Positions 26,399 to 36,800 of a DNA stretch of 64,000 nucleotides are shown in pieces. Source of the DNA: JAGNXB01 sp942490895 (GTDB taxonomy: Bacteria > Bacteroidota > Bacteroidia > Chitinophagales > Saprospiraceae). Numbering within the stretch: the first letter of the stretch is position 1; each line of letters starts with the position of its first letter. The translations under genes were made by a program, and so were the position numbers. The notes under the pieces are model-generated. The model made no database searches. It saw nothing but the letters and a program-made list of their open reading frames with translations, and had not been told where the DNA came from. The stretch covers positions 1 through 64,000 of the forward strand of contig CALNZC010000086.1 in assembly GCA_942490895.1 (NCBI GenBank), read 5' to 3'.

Positions 26399-28243
26399 TT
26401 AGTGTCCCTGATCTTTCTCCCCCTCGGCGAGAGGAACGATCTGTGGAATAAAGTCTTCTCCATCTTTTCCGTAATCGTAAGGCCAACGGTGAACAGCCGG
26501 GATCTTCCCAGGCCAGTTTCCGTGAGGTGCATCGATCGGTGAGGTCCATTCAAGAGTAGTCGCGCCCCAAGGGTTCTTCGTTTTCTGCACTTTCCCTTTG
26601 AAAATGCTGTAGAAGAAATTGATGACAAACAATACCTGAAGGACAAAGACGATCATCGCTGCAATGGTGATGAACTTGTTCATCCCGTCAAAGTGTGCAA
26701 ACGTATCGAAGTTATCAAAGCTGTAATATCGACGAGGAACACCGGCCATCCCCAGATAATGCATGGGCCAGAATACTGCATACGCGCCAACGAGTGTACC
26801 CCAGAAATGGATGCGGCCCAACGTTTCATTCATAAAACGACCAAACATACGAGGGAACCAGTGGTAGACGCCCGCAAACATGCCAAAGAATGCCGCTACA
26901 CCCATCACAATGTGGAAGTGTGCAACAACAAAATAGGTGTCGTGCAATTGGATATCCAATGTGGAGTTCCCCAGAAAGATGCCGGTCAGACCTCCAGAGA
27001 TAAACATGGAGACAAATCCTATCGCAAACAGACTTGCTGCTGTAAATCGAATGTTCCCTTTATAGAGGGTGGTAATCCAGTTGAACACCTTGACCGCGGA
27101 GGGTACTGCAATGATCAGTGTGAAGACCACAAAGAAGTTAGAGAGGAAAGGATTCACACCAGACATGAACATGTGGTGTGCCCAGACGATAAAGGACAAG
27201 AAGCCAATGGCCAGCATGGAGAAAACCATGGCCTTGTAGCCAAATATGGGCTTCCGGGAGTGTACGGCCAGAACTTCTGATACAAGCCCCATGGCCGGCA
27301 GGATAATGATATATACTTCAGGGTGACCGAGGAACCAGAATAAATGCTGGTAAAGAATCGGGCTACCGCCTACATTTTCTAAGGCCTGACCACCCACAAA
27401 AATCTCACTGATATAAAAGCTCGTACCCAGGGTACGGTCGCACATCAGCAGGAAGAATCCGGCAGCAAGAACAGGGAATGAAAGGATACCCAGGATAGCG
27501 GTAATGAAGAACGCCCAAATAGTCAGGGGCATCCGCCACATATTCATGCCTTTGGTCCGCATGTTCAGTATCGTCGTCACATAGTTAATCCCTCCGAGCA
27601 GTACGGACACGACAAAGAGGACCAAACTCAGGGTCCAAAGAGTCATGCCTGCACCCGATCCACTGGAAGCCTGTGGCAATATACTCAGCGGTGGGTATGC
27701 TGTCCAACCACCGGCAAATGGACCCGTGCTCAGGAAAAGAGAATAGAACATGATCACACCCGCCAGGAAGAAGAACCAATAAGAGAACATGTTCAACAGC
27801 GGTGAAGCCATATCACGTGCTCCGATCTGAAACGGGATGAGCAGGTTGGAGAACGTCCCTGATAGTCCGGCTGTCAATACAAAGAATACCAGAATGGTCC
27901 CGTGCATGGTGACCAAAGCATAATAGAACTCTGGTGCCAGTGTACCGAAACCATCTTCATTTACTGTGATCCATTTCCCAAGAAGGGGCTTGATCCAGGT
28001 CATGCTTTCTTCTGGAAATCCCAGTTGAAGACGGAAGATCACGGACATCAAAGCACCGACCAATCCCCAGAACATACCGGTGATCAGAAACTGTCGTGCA
28101 ATGATTTTATGATCTTGACTAAAGATGTAATGCGTCAGAAAACTGGTCTGATACTTATCCCCATGATGGTGCTCATGGAAATGATCATCAAAACCATTCT
28201 CTTCGATCAGGACATCCTCGTCGTATGTTCTCGTATTTGCCAT
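26399..28243 (-). CDS. ctaD: Cytochrome c oxidase subunit I
   Basis: The catalytic subunit carrying low-spin haem and the haem a3-CuB centre. It has 614 residues and 12 or more helices. Visible ligands are the haem-binding histidine in TMHGTILVFF, the CuB His-Tyr loop GHPEVYIIILPAMG, WAHHMF and HDTYFVVAHFHIVMG. The Glu of GHPEV indicates an A1-type oxidase. A His-rich N-terminal tail (HFHEHHHGDKY) precedes the core. It follows subunit II by 20 nt. Confidence 0.96.
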   Translation of the reverse strand: MANTRTYDEDVLIEENGFDDHFHEHHHGDKYQTSFLTHYIFSQDHKIIARQFLITGMFWGLVGALMSVIFRLQLGFPEESMTWIKPLLGKWITVNEDGFGTLAPEFYYALVTMHGTILVFFVLTAGLSGTFSNLLIPFQIGARDMASPLLNMFSYWFFFLAGVIMFYSLFLSTGPFAGGWTAYPPLSILPQASSGSGAGMTLWTLSLVLFVVSVLLGGINYVTTILNMRTKGMNMWRMPLTIWAFFITAILGILSFPVLAAGFFLLMCDRTLGTSFYISEIFVGGQALENVGGSPILYQHLFWFLGHPEVYIIILPAMGLVSEVLAVHSRKPIFGYKAMVFSMLAIGFLSFIVWAHHMFMSGVNPFLSNFFVVFTLIIAVPSAVKVFNWITTLYKGNIRFTAASLFAIGFVSMFISGGLTGIFLGNSTLDIQLHDTYFVVAHFHIVMGVAAFFGMFAGVYHWFPRMFGRFMNETLGRIHFWGTLVGAYAVFWPMHYLGMAGVPRRYYSFDNFDTFAHFDGMNKFITIAAMIVFVLQVLFVINFFYSIFKGKVQKTKNPWGATTLEWTSPIDAPHGNWPGKIPAVHRWPYDYGKDGEDFIPQIVPLAEGEKDQGH

Positions 28244-28263
28244 AGCTACGATACGTTCAAAAG

Positions 28264-29760
28264 TTACTTTGAAAGAATTCTAAATTCTGTGCGACGATTC
28301 TTCGCACGATTCTCATCCGTGTCATTACTGACCAGAGGCCGCGTTTGACCAAATCCGCGAGCCGTAAATCGGCTGGCATCTACACCCTGCGTTTGCAGGT
28401 ATTCGGCAACGACATTTGCTCTGGATTGTGACAACGCCATGTTGTTCGCAGCATCCCCAACATTATCGGTGTGGCCGGATATTTCAATACTCAAATTCCT
28501 ATTCTCTTGCATTGCCTCCACCAGGTTGTCCAGTTCATAACGGCTGTTCGGGGTCAAACTCGCTGCGCCTGTTTCGTACTGCACATAGTTTAACTGAACG
28601 ACTTTCTCAACTGAATCAGGAGCGGTTAACGCCTGTTTGAGAGCGGATGTAAATTCTGCTTTGTGCTGAGTGATCTCCAGATCCAGGAGTTGACCTTTCA
28701 ATGGATCCTCATCTCCGTCCCGAATATTCCCCAAATAGTAAGAACCTTGTTGAGACAGCCAGGCTTCGTATTCGGCTTCAGAAACGATCCGCACCACCCG
28801 GCGCATACTGAAGTGTCCTTTGCCACAGAGCTCGGCACAGGCCAGTTCATACTCAAACGCTTCCCAGCGCTGAGGGCCATCTGGCTCTTCAGGATCAGCA
28901 GGAACCTGGTATTCAGCATAGTTGCTCAATTCCTGTCGGTATTCCGCAGTTGTCTTTGTCGGTGTGAAGATGAAGTATGTCGGAATACCTGGAACGGCAT
29001 CCATCTTTACACGAAAATGAGGGAGATAGAAGTTGTGCAACACGTCACGTGCCATGATTCTCACCCTGACCTTTTTGCCTACAGGCAATACGATCTCATT
29101 GGGCTGAAGATCATCATGGTTCTTTGGATCCAGCCAATCCTGCCCTAATGGATTTACTCCGGTGATCTTTTTGAAATCACGGGTACCCAACAAATTGTCC
29201 GGACCAGGGTAACGCAAGAGCCAGTTAAACTGGACGCCTGTGGCTTCGATCTCGATATAGTCTTCATCCTCTCCGACATCTGGCATGATCTCATTCCATG
29301 CATCCAGGCCACTGATAACCAATAGGGTCATTACGATGGCTGGAACAAGTGTCCAGATCACTTCCAACTTATTGTTGTGGGAGATGAATTCAGCTTTTCT
29401 ATCCTTCTTTCCCTGGTATTTGTATGCAAACCAGAACAGGGCGATGTGAGTAATCACAAATACGATCCCTGTAAAGAAAAGGGTCACATCAAAAAGGAAG
29501 TCGATCGAACTACCATGAGCTGAGGCCGATTCGTGTGGACCATACCCCAACATGTAGTTTTTGTAGTAAGCTGCCGAATAGACACATCCGATGAGGAAAA
29601 CCGCTACAAAGATGAGAGACATGATTCCGCTCCAGCGGTTCGTCTCTACTTGAGTGTCTTCTTCTCCCCGGATAGAGGAGGCCAATTCGGTCACCTTTCC
29701 GATCTGGATCACAACGATTGTGATCAGGACAAGGCAGATGAGTATCAATAATGGCGTCAT
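28264..29760 (-). CDS. ctaC: Cytochrome c oxidase subunit II fused to an OmpA domain
   Basis: The electron-entry subunit. Hydrophobic helices lie at about 1-20, 46-66, 95-115 and 134-155, followed by a periplasmic cupredoxin domain. All CuA ligands are present: H242, C308, E310 (backbone), C312, H316 and M319 in CAELCGKGHFSM. After a ~60-residue linker, residues 388-498 form a complete OmpA/Pal peptidoglycan-binding domain with ISGHTDNVG, ALSQSRANVVAEYL, ARGFGQTRPL and NRRTEFRI. Its usual diaminopimelate-binding residues, D432 and R447, are conserved. Subunit II is normally ~300-350 aa and, when fused, usually carries a cytochrome c domain. There is no stop or frame change between the parts. 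The fusion would tie the oxidase to the cell wall (inference). Confidence 0.93.
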   Translation of the reverse strand: MTPLLILICLVLITIVVIQIGKVTELASSIRGEEDTQVETNRWSGIMSLIFVAVFLIGCVYSAAYYKNYMLGYGPHESASAHGSSIDFLFDVTLFFTGIVFVITHIALFWFAYKYQGKKDRKAEFISHNNKLEVIWTLVPAIVMTLLVISGLDAWNEIMPDVGEDEDYIEIEATGVQFNWLLRYPGPDNLLGTRDFKKITGVNPLGQDWLDPKNHDDLQPNEIVLPVGKKVRVRIMARDVLHNFYLPHFRVKMDAVPGIPTYFIFTPTKTTAEYRQELSNYAEYQVPADPEEPDGPQRWEAFEYELACAELCGKGHFSMRRVVRIVSEAEYEAWLSQQGSYYLGNIRDGDEDPLKGQLLDLEITQHKAEFTSALKQALTAPDSVEKVVQLNYVQYETGAASLTPNSRYELDNLVEAMQENRNLSIEISGHTDNVGDAANNMALSQSRANVVAEYLQTQGVDASRFTARGFGQTRPLVSNDTDENRAKNRRTEFRILSK

Positions 29761-29769
29761 TAGGGTAGA

Positions 29770-31059
29770 TTATTGTACGTGGTGATGCAAACTTTCAGCC
29801 AAATAGGGGTCATTCTTCGGTAGCAATGGAGCCTTCTCCAGTTGCTTGAATACGAAGAAGATAAAGAAGGCCAGGAACCCGAGGAATGTGCCGATCTCCA
29901 GTAGTCCGGGGATGGTAAATCCTGCTGTAAATGTGCTGGCGTGATGTGCGGCTTCCGTAGCAGCTTCATCGCCATGATGAGCCAGTGCCTCGTGTGTCGT
30001 ATGCAAAACGCCAGGCTTAACCATCTGGAAGAAATCCAGGAAGCGGCCCAGAAGAACAACAAATGCAACGAAGAACAAAGTACCTGCTTTACGCTTTGTA
30101 TCGTTCCGCATCAAAACAAAGAAGGGAACGATAAAGTTGAGGACCAGGTTGCCGTAAAACAACACCGGATATTCGTTAATCCGGGTGTGGAAATAGACTG
30201 TTTCTTCTCCGACATTGGCATACCAGATCAGCATGTACTGAGAGAACCAGAGGTAAGTCCAGAAAATGCTGAATGCAAACAGATATTTACCCAGGTCATG
30301 CAAGTGTTCAGTGGTCACGAAAGGCAGTACACCTCGGCCTTTCAAATAGATCACTAACATAATCGTAATGGCCAAACACGCAACAAACCAGCTGGCCGTG
30401 GCATACCAGGCGTACATGGTGCTATACCAGTGTGCATCTACGGACATCACCCACTGCCAGATCATGGCAGCACTGGTGAAGGCACCGATCGGCAGGAAAA
30501 TAGCTGAATACTTCTTGTACTTTCTATAGATACTGAAGTTGGCATCATGTCCCTCCACATCTTCACGAAGTGAGAGCTTCCGCATCGGACGTGCAAACAG
30601 AAAATACCAGGTACCCAGGATGATAATTGTTCCAAATGTGTACCAGTATTTATTGAGGAAACCTGATTTTCCAAGCAGTACCGGATCTTCAGCAACAGCG
30701 GCTTCATCTGCCCAGTGGTAGAGGTGATGAAAATGACCCCATACGCCAATGATCAGAACGAGCATGAGAATCAAGCCAACCCAAAGGAATTGTGCATATC
30801 CTTCCCAAATTCGTTTCACCACAATATACCAACCGGTATAGGTGGTGGTAAACGCCGCCATGATAAAGAGTGCGATAAACGATACTCCTGTAAAGAATAC
30901 CGCATTGATCAAATAGTTTGACCAAAACCGCGAATGCACTGCATCATCACCAAAAAAGGTGAGTACGATGCAGAGTAGCCCTAGACCCATAAACCCAAAG
31001 AGTACATTTCTCTCTCGGCCGGTCATTGTAAAAGAATGGTCTCCGCTCATCATTTCCAT
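29770..31059 (-). CDS. actF: Alternative complex III subunit ActF (NrfD/PsrC-like)
   Basis: Integral membrane quinol-oxidising module subunit of alternative complex III. The 429-aa chain has about ten helices with family segments such as NAVFFTGVSFIALF, WQWVMSVDAHWYSTMYAWY and FSIFWTYLWFSQYMLIWYAN. It is related to ActC but forms its own branch. It lies between actE and the oxidase subunit II gene (9 nt gap), which joins the two complexes in one transcript. The His-rich C-terminus is unremarkable. Confidence 0.92.
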   Translation of the reverse strand: MEMMSGDHSFTMTGRERNVLFGFMGLGLLCIVLTFFGDDAVHSRFWSNYLINAVFFTGVSFIALFIMAAFTTTYTGWYIVVKRIWEGYAQFLWVGLILMLVLIIGVWGHFHHLYHWADEAAVAEDPVLLGKSGFLNKYWYTFGTIIILGTWYFLFARPMRKLSLREDVEGHDANFSIYRKYKKYSAIFLPIGAFTSAAMIWQWVMSVDAHWYSTMYAWYATASWFVACLAITIMLVIYLKGRGVLPFVTTEHLHDLGKYLFAFSIFWTYLWFSQYMLIWYANVGEETVYFHTRINEYPVLFYGNLVLNFIVPFFVLMRNDTKRKAGTLFFVAFVVLLGRFLDFFQMVKPGVLHTTHEALAHHGDEAATEAAHHASTFTAGFTIPGLLEIGTFLGFLAFFIFFVFKQLEKAPLLPKNDPYLAESLHHHVQ

Positions 31060-31097
31060 CCGTGAATTAGAGTGTGGCGTGTTTGGTTTCCTATTGT

Positions 31098-31892
31098 TTA
31101 GTGTGCACCTTCCGTCGTAGCTGACGCTTCTTCCGGAGTTGCACTATCTGTTGACATATCAGCTGTTGGGCTGTATGTAGTTCCTTTCAGCTTGGCTTGT
31201 AGAGAACGGATATAATGGATTACTTCCCACCGTTCCTGGTAAGACAGCTTGTCACTGTACCCACCCATCACATTCTTTCCGTACATGATCCCGTGATAGA
31301 ATCGGCCTTCAGATGCGGCAATAAATTCATCTGATACCAAATTGGCGGGCTGAGCCGGGTAGACTCCACCATCATCACGCACCAGATAACCGGCACCGTC
31401 TGCCTTGTCACCATGGCAGATGCCACAGTATATGGTATACAATTGCTGCCCCTGCTCCAATCCTCCGGTTGTTATCGGAAATGGATTTGTGGTGATTTCA
31501 GCCATCGCCCGAGTACGTTCTTCTTCCGTATCCGCATAGTGATAAGGGACAGAGCCATTGGCTGGAGTAGCGATTGCATTTGCATTATAGCTACCCTGAA
31601 GAATGTCGGCATTGTCTGAACGAGAGCCGGAATACCCACGAGCAATAGTTCCTTTGACGGGATTCCGTGGCTGACTTAGTGTCCGACGGTCGATCACGCT
31701 TTCCTCATCCCAGGAGTTCAGGCTATAATCTGAATAGACATTTGCCTCAAAAGAAACGGGGTGCGCCATATCGGGAATGAATTCATGCCCGGTCTCTTCT
31801 CCATCTGCCGGAGAACATGCTGGTAAGCTCAACAAAGCCAGCGCCCCCAGGAGAAGAAAAGAATTACGTCGTATCAGGATCATCTTATGCAT
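31098..31892 (-). CDS. actE: Alternative complex III subunit ActE, monohaem cytochrome c lipoprotein
   Basis: A 264-aa periplasmic lipoprotein. The lipobox LPAC gives C26 as the acylated residue. One haem c motif, CGICH, starts at C156, in YTIYCGICHGDKADGAG. A downstream methionine in GKNVMGGY is a plausible axial ligand. The tail is low-complexity Ala/Ser/Thr. It follows actD closely and matches ActE in order and length. Confidence 0.9.
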   Translation of the reverse strand: MHKMILIRRNSFLLLGALALLSLPACSPADGEETGHEFIPDMAHPVSFEANVYSDYSLNSWDEESVIDRRTLSQPRNPVKGTIARGYSGSRSDNADILQGSYNANAIATPANGSVPYHYADTEEERTRAMAEITTNPFPITTGGLEQGQQLYTIYCGICHGDKADGAGYLVRDDGGVYPAQPANLVSDEFIAASEGRFYHGIMYGKNVMGGYSDKLSYQERWEVIHYIRSLQAKLKGTTYSPTADMSTDSATPEEASATTEGAH

Positions 31893-31903
31893 GAAGCCAA
31901 AAT

Positions 31904-32425
31904 TTAGATCGTTTTGGTATGAACCTCTCCGGCGCCTGTCTTGGCAAAAAATGCCTGCAGTGCACTCAGATCAGCGTTTTCCGTTTCGAAAGCGATACAG
32001 AACTTATCATCCGTAATACGTTCGTCCAGAACCGGGTTACTGACCCCGGGGCCGAGACCGCATACCGTATAAAAAGATACCACCATCCCGATTGCCGCAA
32101 AAAGAACGGTCAATTCAAAGGTAATTGGAATGAATGCAGGTACAGACCAATATGGCTTACCACCAAAAATGGTCGGCCAATCACGGACAGATACCCAGGT
32201 CATGAATCCGAATGCGGTGAGAAAACCCAGCGAACCGAAAATAAAGCCCGCGATGTGTAACCGTGACTCTTCCAGATGCATCACCTTATCCAATCCGTGA
32301 ACCGGAAAGGGGGTGTACACATCCATGATGTCCAGGTGCTGCGCATTGGCCTCTTCGATGGCGTGGATCAAATCCTCCTCATCGTTGTACAGGCCGAAGA
32401 AAACTTCTTTTGTGTGTTGACTCAT
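31904..32425 (-). CDS. actD: Alternative complex III subunit ActD (DUF3341)
   Basis: A small membrane subunit of about 173 residues with two helices (about 55-75 and 95-118). The N-terminal segment FFGLYNDEEDLIHAIEEA and the later TFELTVLFAAIGMV are DUF3341 signatures, and a PVLDERITDDKF-like region follows. ATG at 32425 is preferred over TTG at 32437, which would abut the actC stop. No cofactor ligands are expected. Confidence 0.92.
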   Translation of the reverse strand: MSQHTKEVFFGLYNDEEDLIHAIEEANAQHLDIMDVYTPFPVHGLDKVMHLEESRLHIAGFIFGSLGFLTAFGFMTWVSVRDWPTIFGGKPYWSVPAFIPITFELTVLFAAIGMVVSFYTVCGLGPGVSNPVLDERITDDKFCIAFETENADLSALQAFFAKTGAGEVHTKTI

Positions 32426-32437
32426 TGTTTCCGGCAA

Positions 32438-33853
32438 TTAATGGGCAGATTCATGAATAGCTTCTGATCCGTGTGAACCCTTGGCACGCTCGCCAATGTA
32501 TTGGTCCCCAGCAGACTTGAGTATATGTTTGACCTCCGCGACAGCCACAACAGGCGCCACACGGGTGAACAGCAGGTAGAGTGTAAAGAAGATGCCGAGG
32601 GTACCGACATAGATCCCGATCTCGACCCAGGTTGGCGTGTAGTAACTCCAGCTGGATGGCAGATAGTCACGAGCAAGTGTAGTCGCAATAATGACAAAAC
32701 GCTCAAACCACATCCCGATATTGACAAATATGGACATCAGGAAGGTGATATAGATCGATCGACGATACTTTTTAACCCAAAAGAGTTGTGGGGATAGTAC
32801 GTTACAGGCCATCATTCCAAAATAGGCCCACCAATAGATACCCATTGCTCTGTTAAAGAAGGCAAACTGCTCATATAGATATCCGGAATACCAGGCGATG
32901 AACAACTCTGTGAGGTATGCCACACCGACAATCGTACCGGTCAACAGGATCACCTTATTCATCGACTCGATGTGATTGATGGTGATATACTCCTGTAGGT
33001 TCAAAATCTTCCGGGTCATGATCATCAGTGTTTGCACCATGGCAAACCCTGAGAAAATAGCTCCAGCGACAAAGTAAGGCGGGAAGATGGTGGTATGCCA
33101 TCCTGGAATAACAGAAGTGGCAAAGTCAAAGCTTACTATGGTGTGTACAGAAAGTACCAAGGGAGTAGCCAAGCCAGCAAGCACCAATGAAAGGGCTTCC
33201 CAACGTTGCCAATGCTTTGCAGATCCTGTCCAACCAAAAGAGAGGACATTGTACAGTTTCTTCCGCAGGCCTACCGCACGATCACGTACAGTTGCGAAGT
33301 CAGGCACCAGACCGGTATACCAGAACAAGAGGGACACGGTGAAGTAGGTACTGATCGCAAAAAGGTCCCACAAAAGTGGTGAGTTAAAGTTCACCCACAG
33401 AGGACCACGAGTGTTCGGATAAGGGAACATGAAGAAGTCAAACCACGGACGACCGGTGTGTGTCGCCGGAAACATACCGGCACAAACCACAGCGAAGATG
33501 GTCATGGCTTCAGCCGCACGGTTAACCCCGGTACGCCATTTTTGCCGAAACAGCAATAGAATAGCGGAAATCAAGGTTCCGGCGTGACCGATACCGATCC
33601 ACCAAACGAAGTTGGTGATATCATATCCCCAACCAATGGTCCTGTTCAGGTTCCAGGAACCAATGCCGAACCAGATAGTCCAGGCCAGACAAAACAGGCC
33701 ATAAGTCATGGTCGCCACAGAGATCACGAAGGCGATAATCCAGGCGAGACTTGGCGCCTTCTCTGTAGGCGCACAGAGATCTTCCGTGATGTTATGATAG
33801 GACTTATGCCCTTCAATCAATGGTTCCCTAACGGGTGCAACAGGAGCGTGCAT
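32438..33853 (-). CDS. actC: Alternative complex III subunit ActC (NrfD/PsrC family)
   Basis: A 471-aa integral membrane protein with ten helices that forms the quinol site with ActB. Signatures include WIGIGHAGTLISAILLLFRQ and the segment FPATHTGRPWFDFF, NSPLLWDLFAIS, and VVGFDFA-like VSFDFATSVIPGWHTTIFP. Its start is 27 nt downstream of the actB stop. It is the more conserved of the two NrfD-like subunits in the operon. Confidence 0.94.
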   Translation of the reverse strand: MHAPVAPVREPLIEGHKSYHNITEDLCAPTEKAPSLAWIIAFVISVATMTYGLFCLAWTIWFGIGSWNLNRTIGWGYDITNFVWWIGIGHAGTLISAILLLFRQKWRTGVNRAAEAMTIFAVVCAGMFPATHTGRPWFDFFMFPYPNTRGPLWVNFNSPLLWDLFAISTYFTVSLLFWYTGLVPDFATVRDRAVGLRKKLYNVLSFGWTGSAKHWQRWEALSLVLAGLATPLVLSVHTIVSFDFATSVIPGWHTTIFPPYFVAGAIFSGFAMVQTLMIMTRKILNLQEYITINHIESMNKVILLTGTIVGVAYLTELFIAWYSGYLYEQFAFFNRAMGIYWWAYFGMMACNVLSPQLFWVKKYRRSIYITFLMSIFVNIGMWFERFVIIATTLARDYLPSSWSYYTPTWVEIGIYVGTLGIFFTLYLLFTRVAPVVAVAEVKHILKSAGDQYIGERAKGSHGSEAIHESAH

Positions 33854-33880
33854 ATATTCCTTGCTTTTGAATTAAGGCAA

Positions 33881-36800
33881 TTAGCTTTCGAGAGATTCGT
33901 CACGGTTGAGGACACGAGCTCGGTAGTTGACCGATGGACGCACGTTGACCTCTTCCAGGACTTGGTACACCAGTGGTGATTCCAGATCCTTGTTGAGTTG
34001 GCTCTCCTTATTATTCAGATCACCAAAGGTGATGGCATCAGTTGGACAAGCGGTCATACAGGCTGACTTGACATCTCCGTCACGAAGTACTCTGCCTTCG
34101 CGCTTAGCCGTCAATTTACCTTCCTGGATCCGCTGTACACAGAAACTACATTTTTCCATAACACCACGAGCGCGGACAGTGACATCCGGATTCAAGACCA
34201 TACGGGTCAGGTTGTCTGCACCAAATGGCATTTCCTCTCCATTCAAACGAGGTTCGTTTGCAGGGAACAGGTCAGCAGTGGTGTAATCCAGCCAGTTGAA
34301 ACGACGAACCTTAAACGGACAGTTGTTTGCGCAGTAGCGAGTACCGATGCAACGATTGTAGGCCATTTGATTCAGACCTTCCGAGCTGTGGTTAGTAGCT
34401 GACACAGGACAAACGTTCTCACATGGTGCATTGTCACAATGTTGACACATCATGGGTTGGTACACCACACTTGGATTGTCCATTTCGCCGTAGAAGTAAC
34501 GGTCGATACGGAGCCAGGTCATCTCGTGATGACGGAAAACCTCTTTCTTACCGACAACAGGTACGTTGTTCTCGGCCATGCAGGCCACCGTACACGCACT
34601 ACAGCCGATACAGGCATTCAGATCGATATGCATCCCCCAGTGATGGCCCATTTCGTAAACCTCATCATAGCTGGGATACAGCGTTTTATCGTTGAGATAC
34701 TGGAATTCCTCACGTTTGTGATGAATCTTTTCCTCCAGCTGCTCCAGTTCTGCCAGGTTGCCTCGGAAGATGATGGAACGATCCACAAGTGAACCCTGGA
34801 ATCCTTCACCAATAGTGGCCACTGTCTTTTCATCGACATTGATGGTCTCCCCGGTTTTCGGATCAGCTCCAGTCACACCCATGGTATGGTGGTGCTGGAC
34901 ACAGGCAAATTCTTTATCACGCCCGACTTTTCCGGAAACAACCGGAGCCGCTGTATACGATGTGGAGTATCCGCTTTTGTTGACGGTCAGGAAATCCTGC
35001 ACATTGGTGCCGATATTTCGACCAGCCTTACCAACGGTCTGGCGACCATATCCCAATGCGATGGCAAAGGTGCCCTGCATCAAACCAAATTGATGCACGA
35101 TGGTCACAGTCTGGGATACACCATTGATCTCCAGGTTGACACGGTCACCGTCTTCCAATCCCTGGAAAAACGTGTAATCGTTACCTCCGTCCCACCCTAT
35201 GGGGACATACAGGTAGTTGCCCCAAACACATCGAGTGATCGGATCAGCCAATTCCTGAAGCCATGGGTTTCCGGCAAACTGACCGGCGCCCATGTTGATG
35301 GATTCGAAAAACTGAATCTCATCTCCACCAGAAGGGGTGGTCAAACTTGAAGCCACCGCAGATGCATCTGCATTATTGCTACTGGCAGCAGAAGAACCAC
35401 TGACCAAGAGCATTCCGTCATGCAGGGTGCTTTCCCAGAAGGCAGTAAAAGTCTTCCCCCCGGACTGGTTCGTATAAACGGTGCGCTCCCAGTTTTTCCG
35501 GACAAATTCATAATAAGGCTGATCAGACGTGGTGTCCAATTCAGCGCTCTCTGCCCAAACCAGAAGGCTCTGCTCCCATTGACGAACAGGGAACAACGGA
35601 GCGATCGTCGGTTGGATCAGATAGATCTGGTCATTCTTGGGTTGGGCATCACCCCAACTTTCCAAGAGATGGGTTGTCGGTGCGACGTGTGTGCCTAATG
35701 CTCCGGTTTCTTCCAGAGTACCGGCACAGGCGATGCGTGTGCCGACCTTGGTCATTCCTTCGCGGAAAGCAGCACTTTGTGCATTGTCAAAGGCAGGGTT
35801 ACCATCCAGAACGATCAGTGTGCTCACCGATCCAGACTTCATCTCCTTAATCAAGCCAGCGAGATCTTGATCAGATCCCTGCCGCTGGTGACTGTAGTCA
35901 TTCATGGTGACCGTCGTACCATCATTGCCCAACAGCGCATTGATCTTGGCCACTAAAACCTGTTCTGCCAGGTTGTTGACCCCGCAAACGACGAGCCCCT
36001 TACCTGCTGCCTTGATCAGATCGGCAGCCACTTTGGACATGGCCTTCTTGGCCTTGTCGTTCAATGCCGGTGCATTGATCGTGGAGGCGCCCCTGGCTGA
36101 AGCGACTGCATTATAGAGCGCTGCAATGGCGGCGCCTTGCTCGGATGGTTTAACCATAACCCTGTGGTCCGCATTCGAACCGGTCATGGACATATAACTC
36201 TCCACCTGATAATGGCGGGACATCCGTGCTGCTTTTGTATCGTTGATCTTCCTGCCTTTGCTGTATGCTCGGGCGTATTCTACCGGTGAGATCCAGGTAC
36301 CCAGAAAGTCTGCATCAAAGCTGACAATGACCTCGGCCTGATCGAAATGGTAGGATGGTATGGCTCGTACACCGTAGCTCATTTCTTGAGCGTCCAGCAG
36401 AGCAGAGGAGGAGATTGGATCGTATTGAATCCAGCTGGTACTCGGGTATTTCGCAGAGAATGCAGCAATGGCCGCTTTTGCACTCGGGCTGATGACTGTG
36501 CGAGACAGCAAACGAATCGCGCCGCCTTTTGTCAGGCTGGCCTTCACCTCCTTGTCCAGATCCTCCCATGTCATTGCCGTAACCTGACCATCCTCTACTT
36601 TACCAGCAGACTGGAGGCGGTTGGTGTCATACAAACTAAGGACTGATGCCTGAGCACGCGCACTGGTGCCACCACCGGTCATTGGAGAAATGGCATTTCC
36701 TTCAATCTTGATCGGGCGACCCTCACGGGTTTTGACCAGAACAGGTAGGAAATCACCACCGTCTACATAGGCACTGGCGTAGTAAGATGCTACTCCAGGA

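Noticed and set aside
29770..31059. ActF as a formate dehydrogenase or Nrf membrane subunit
   Set aside because: Its order and sequence within actABCDEF fit alternative complex III, and no formate or nitrite genes are nearby.
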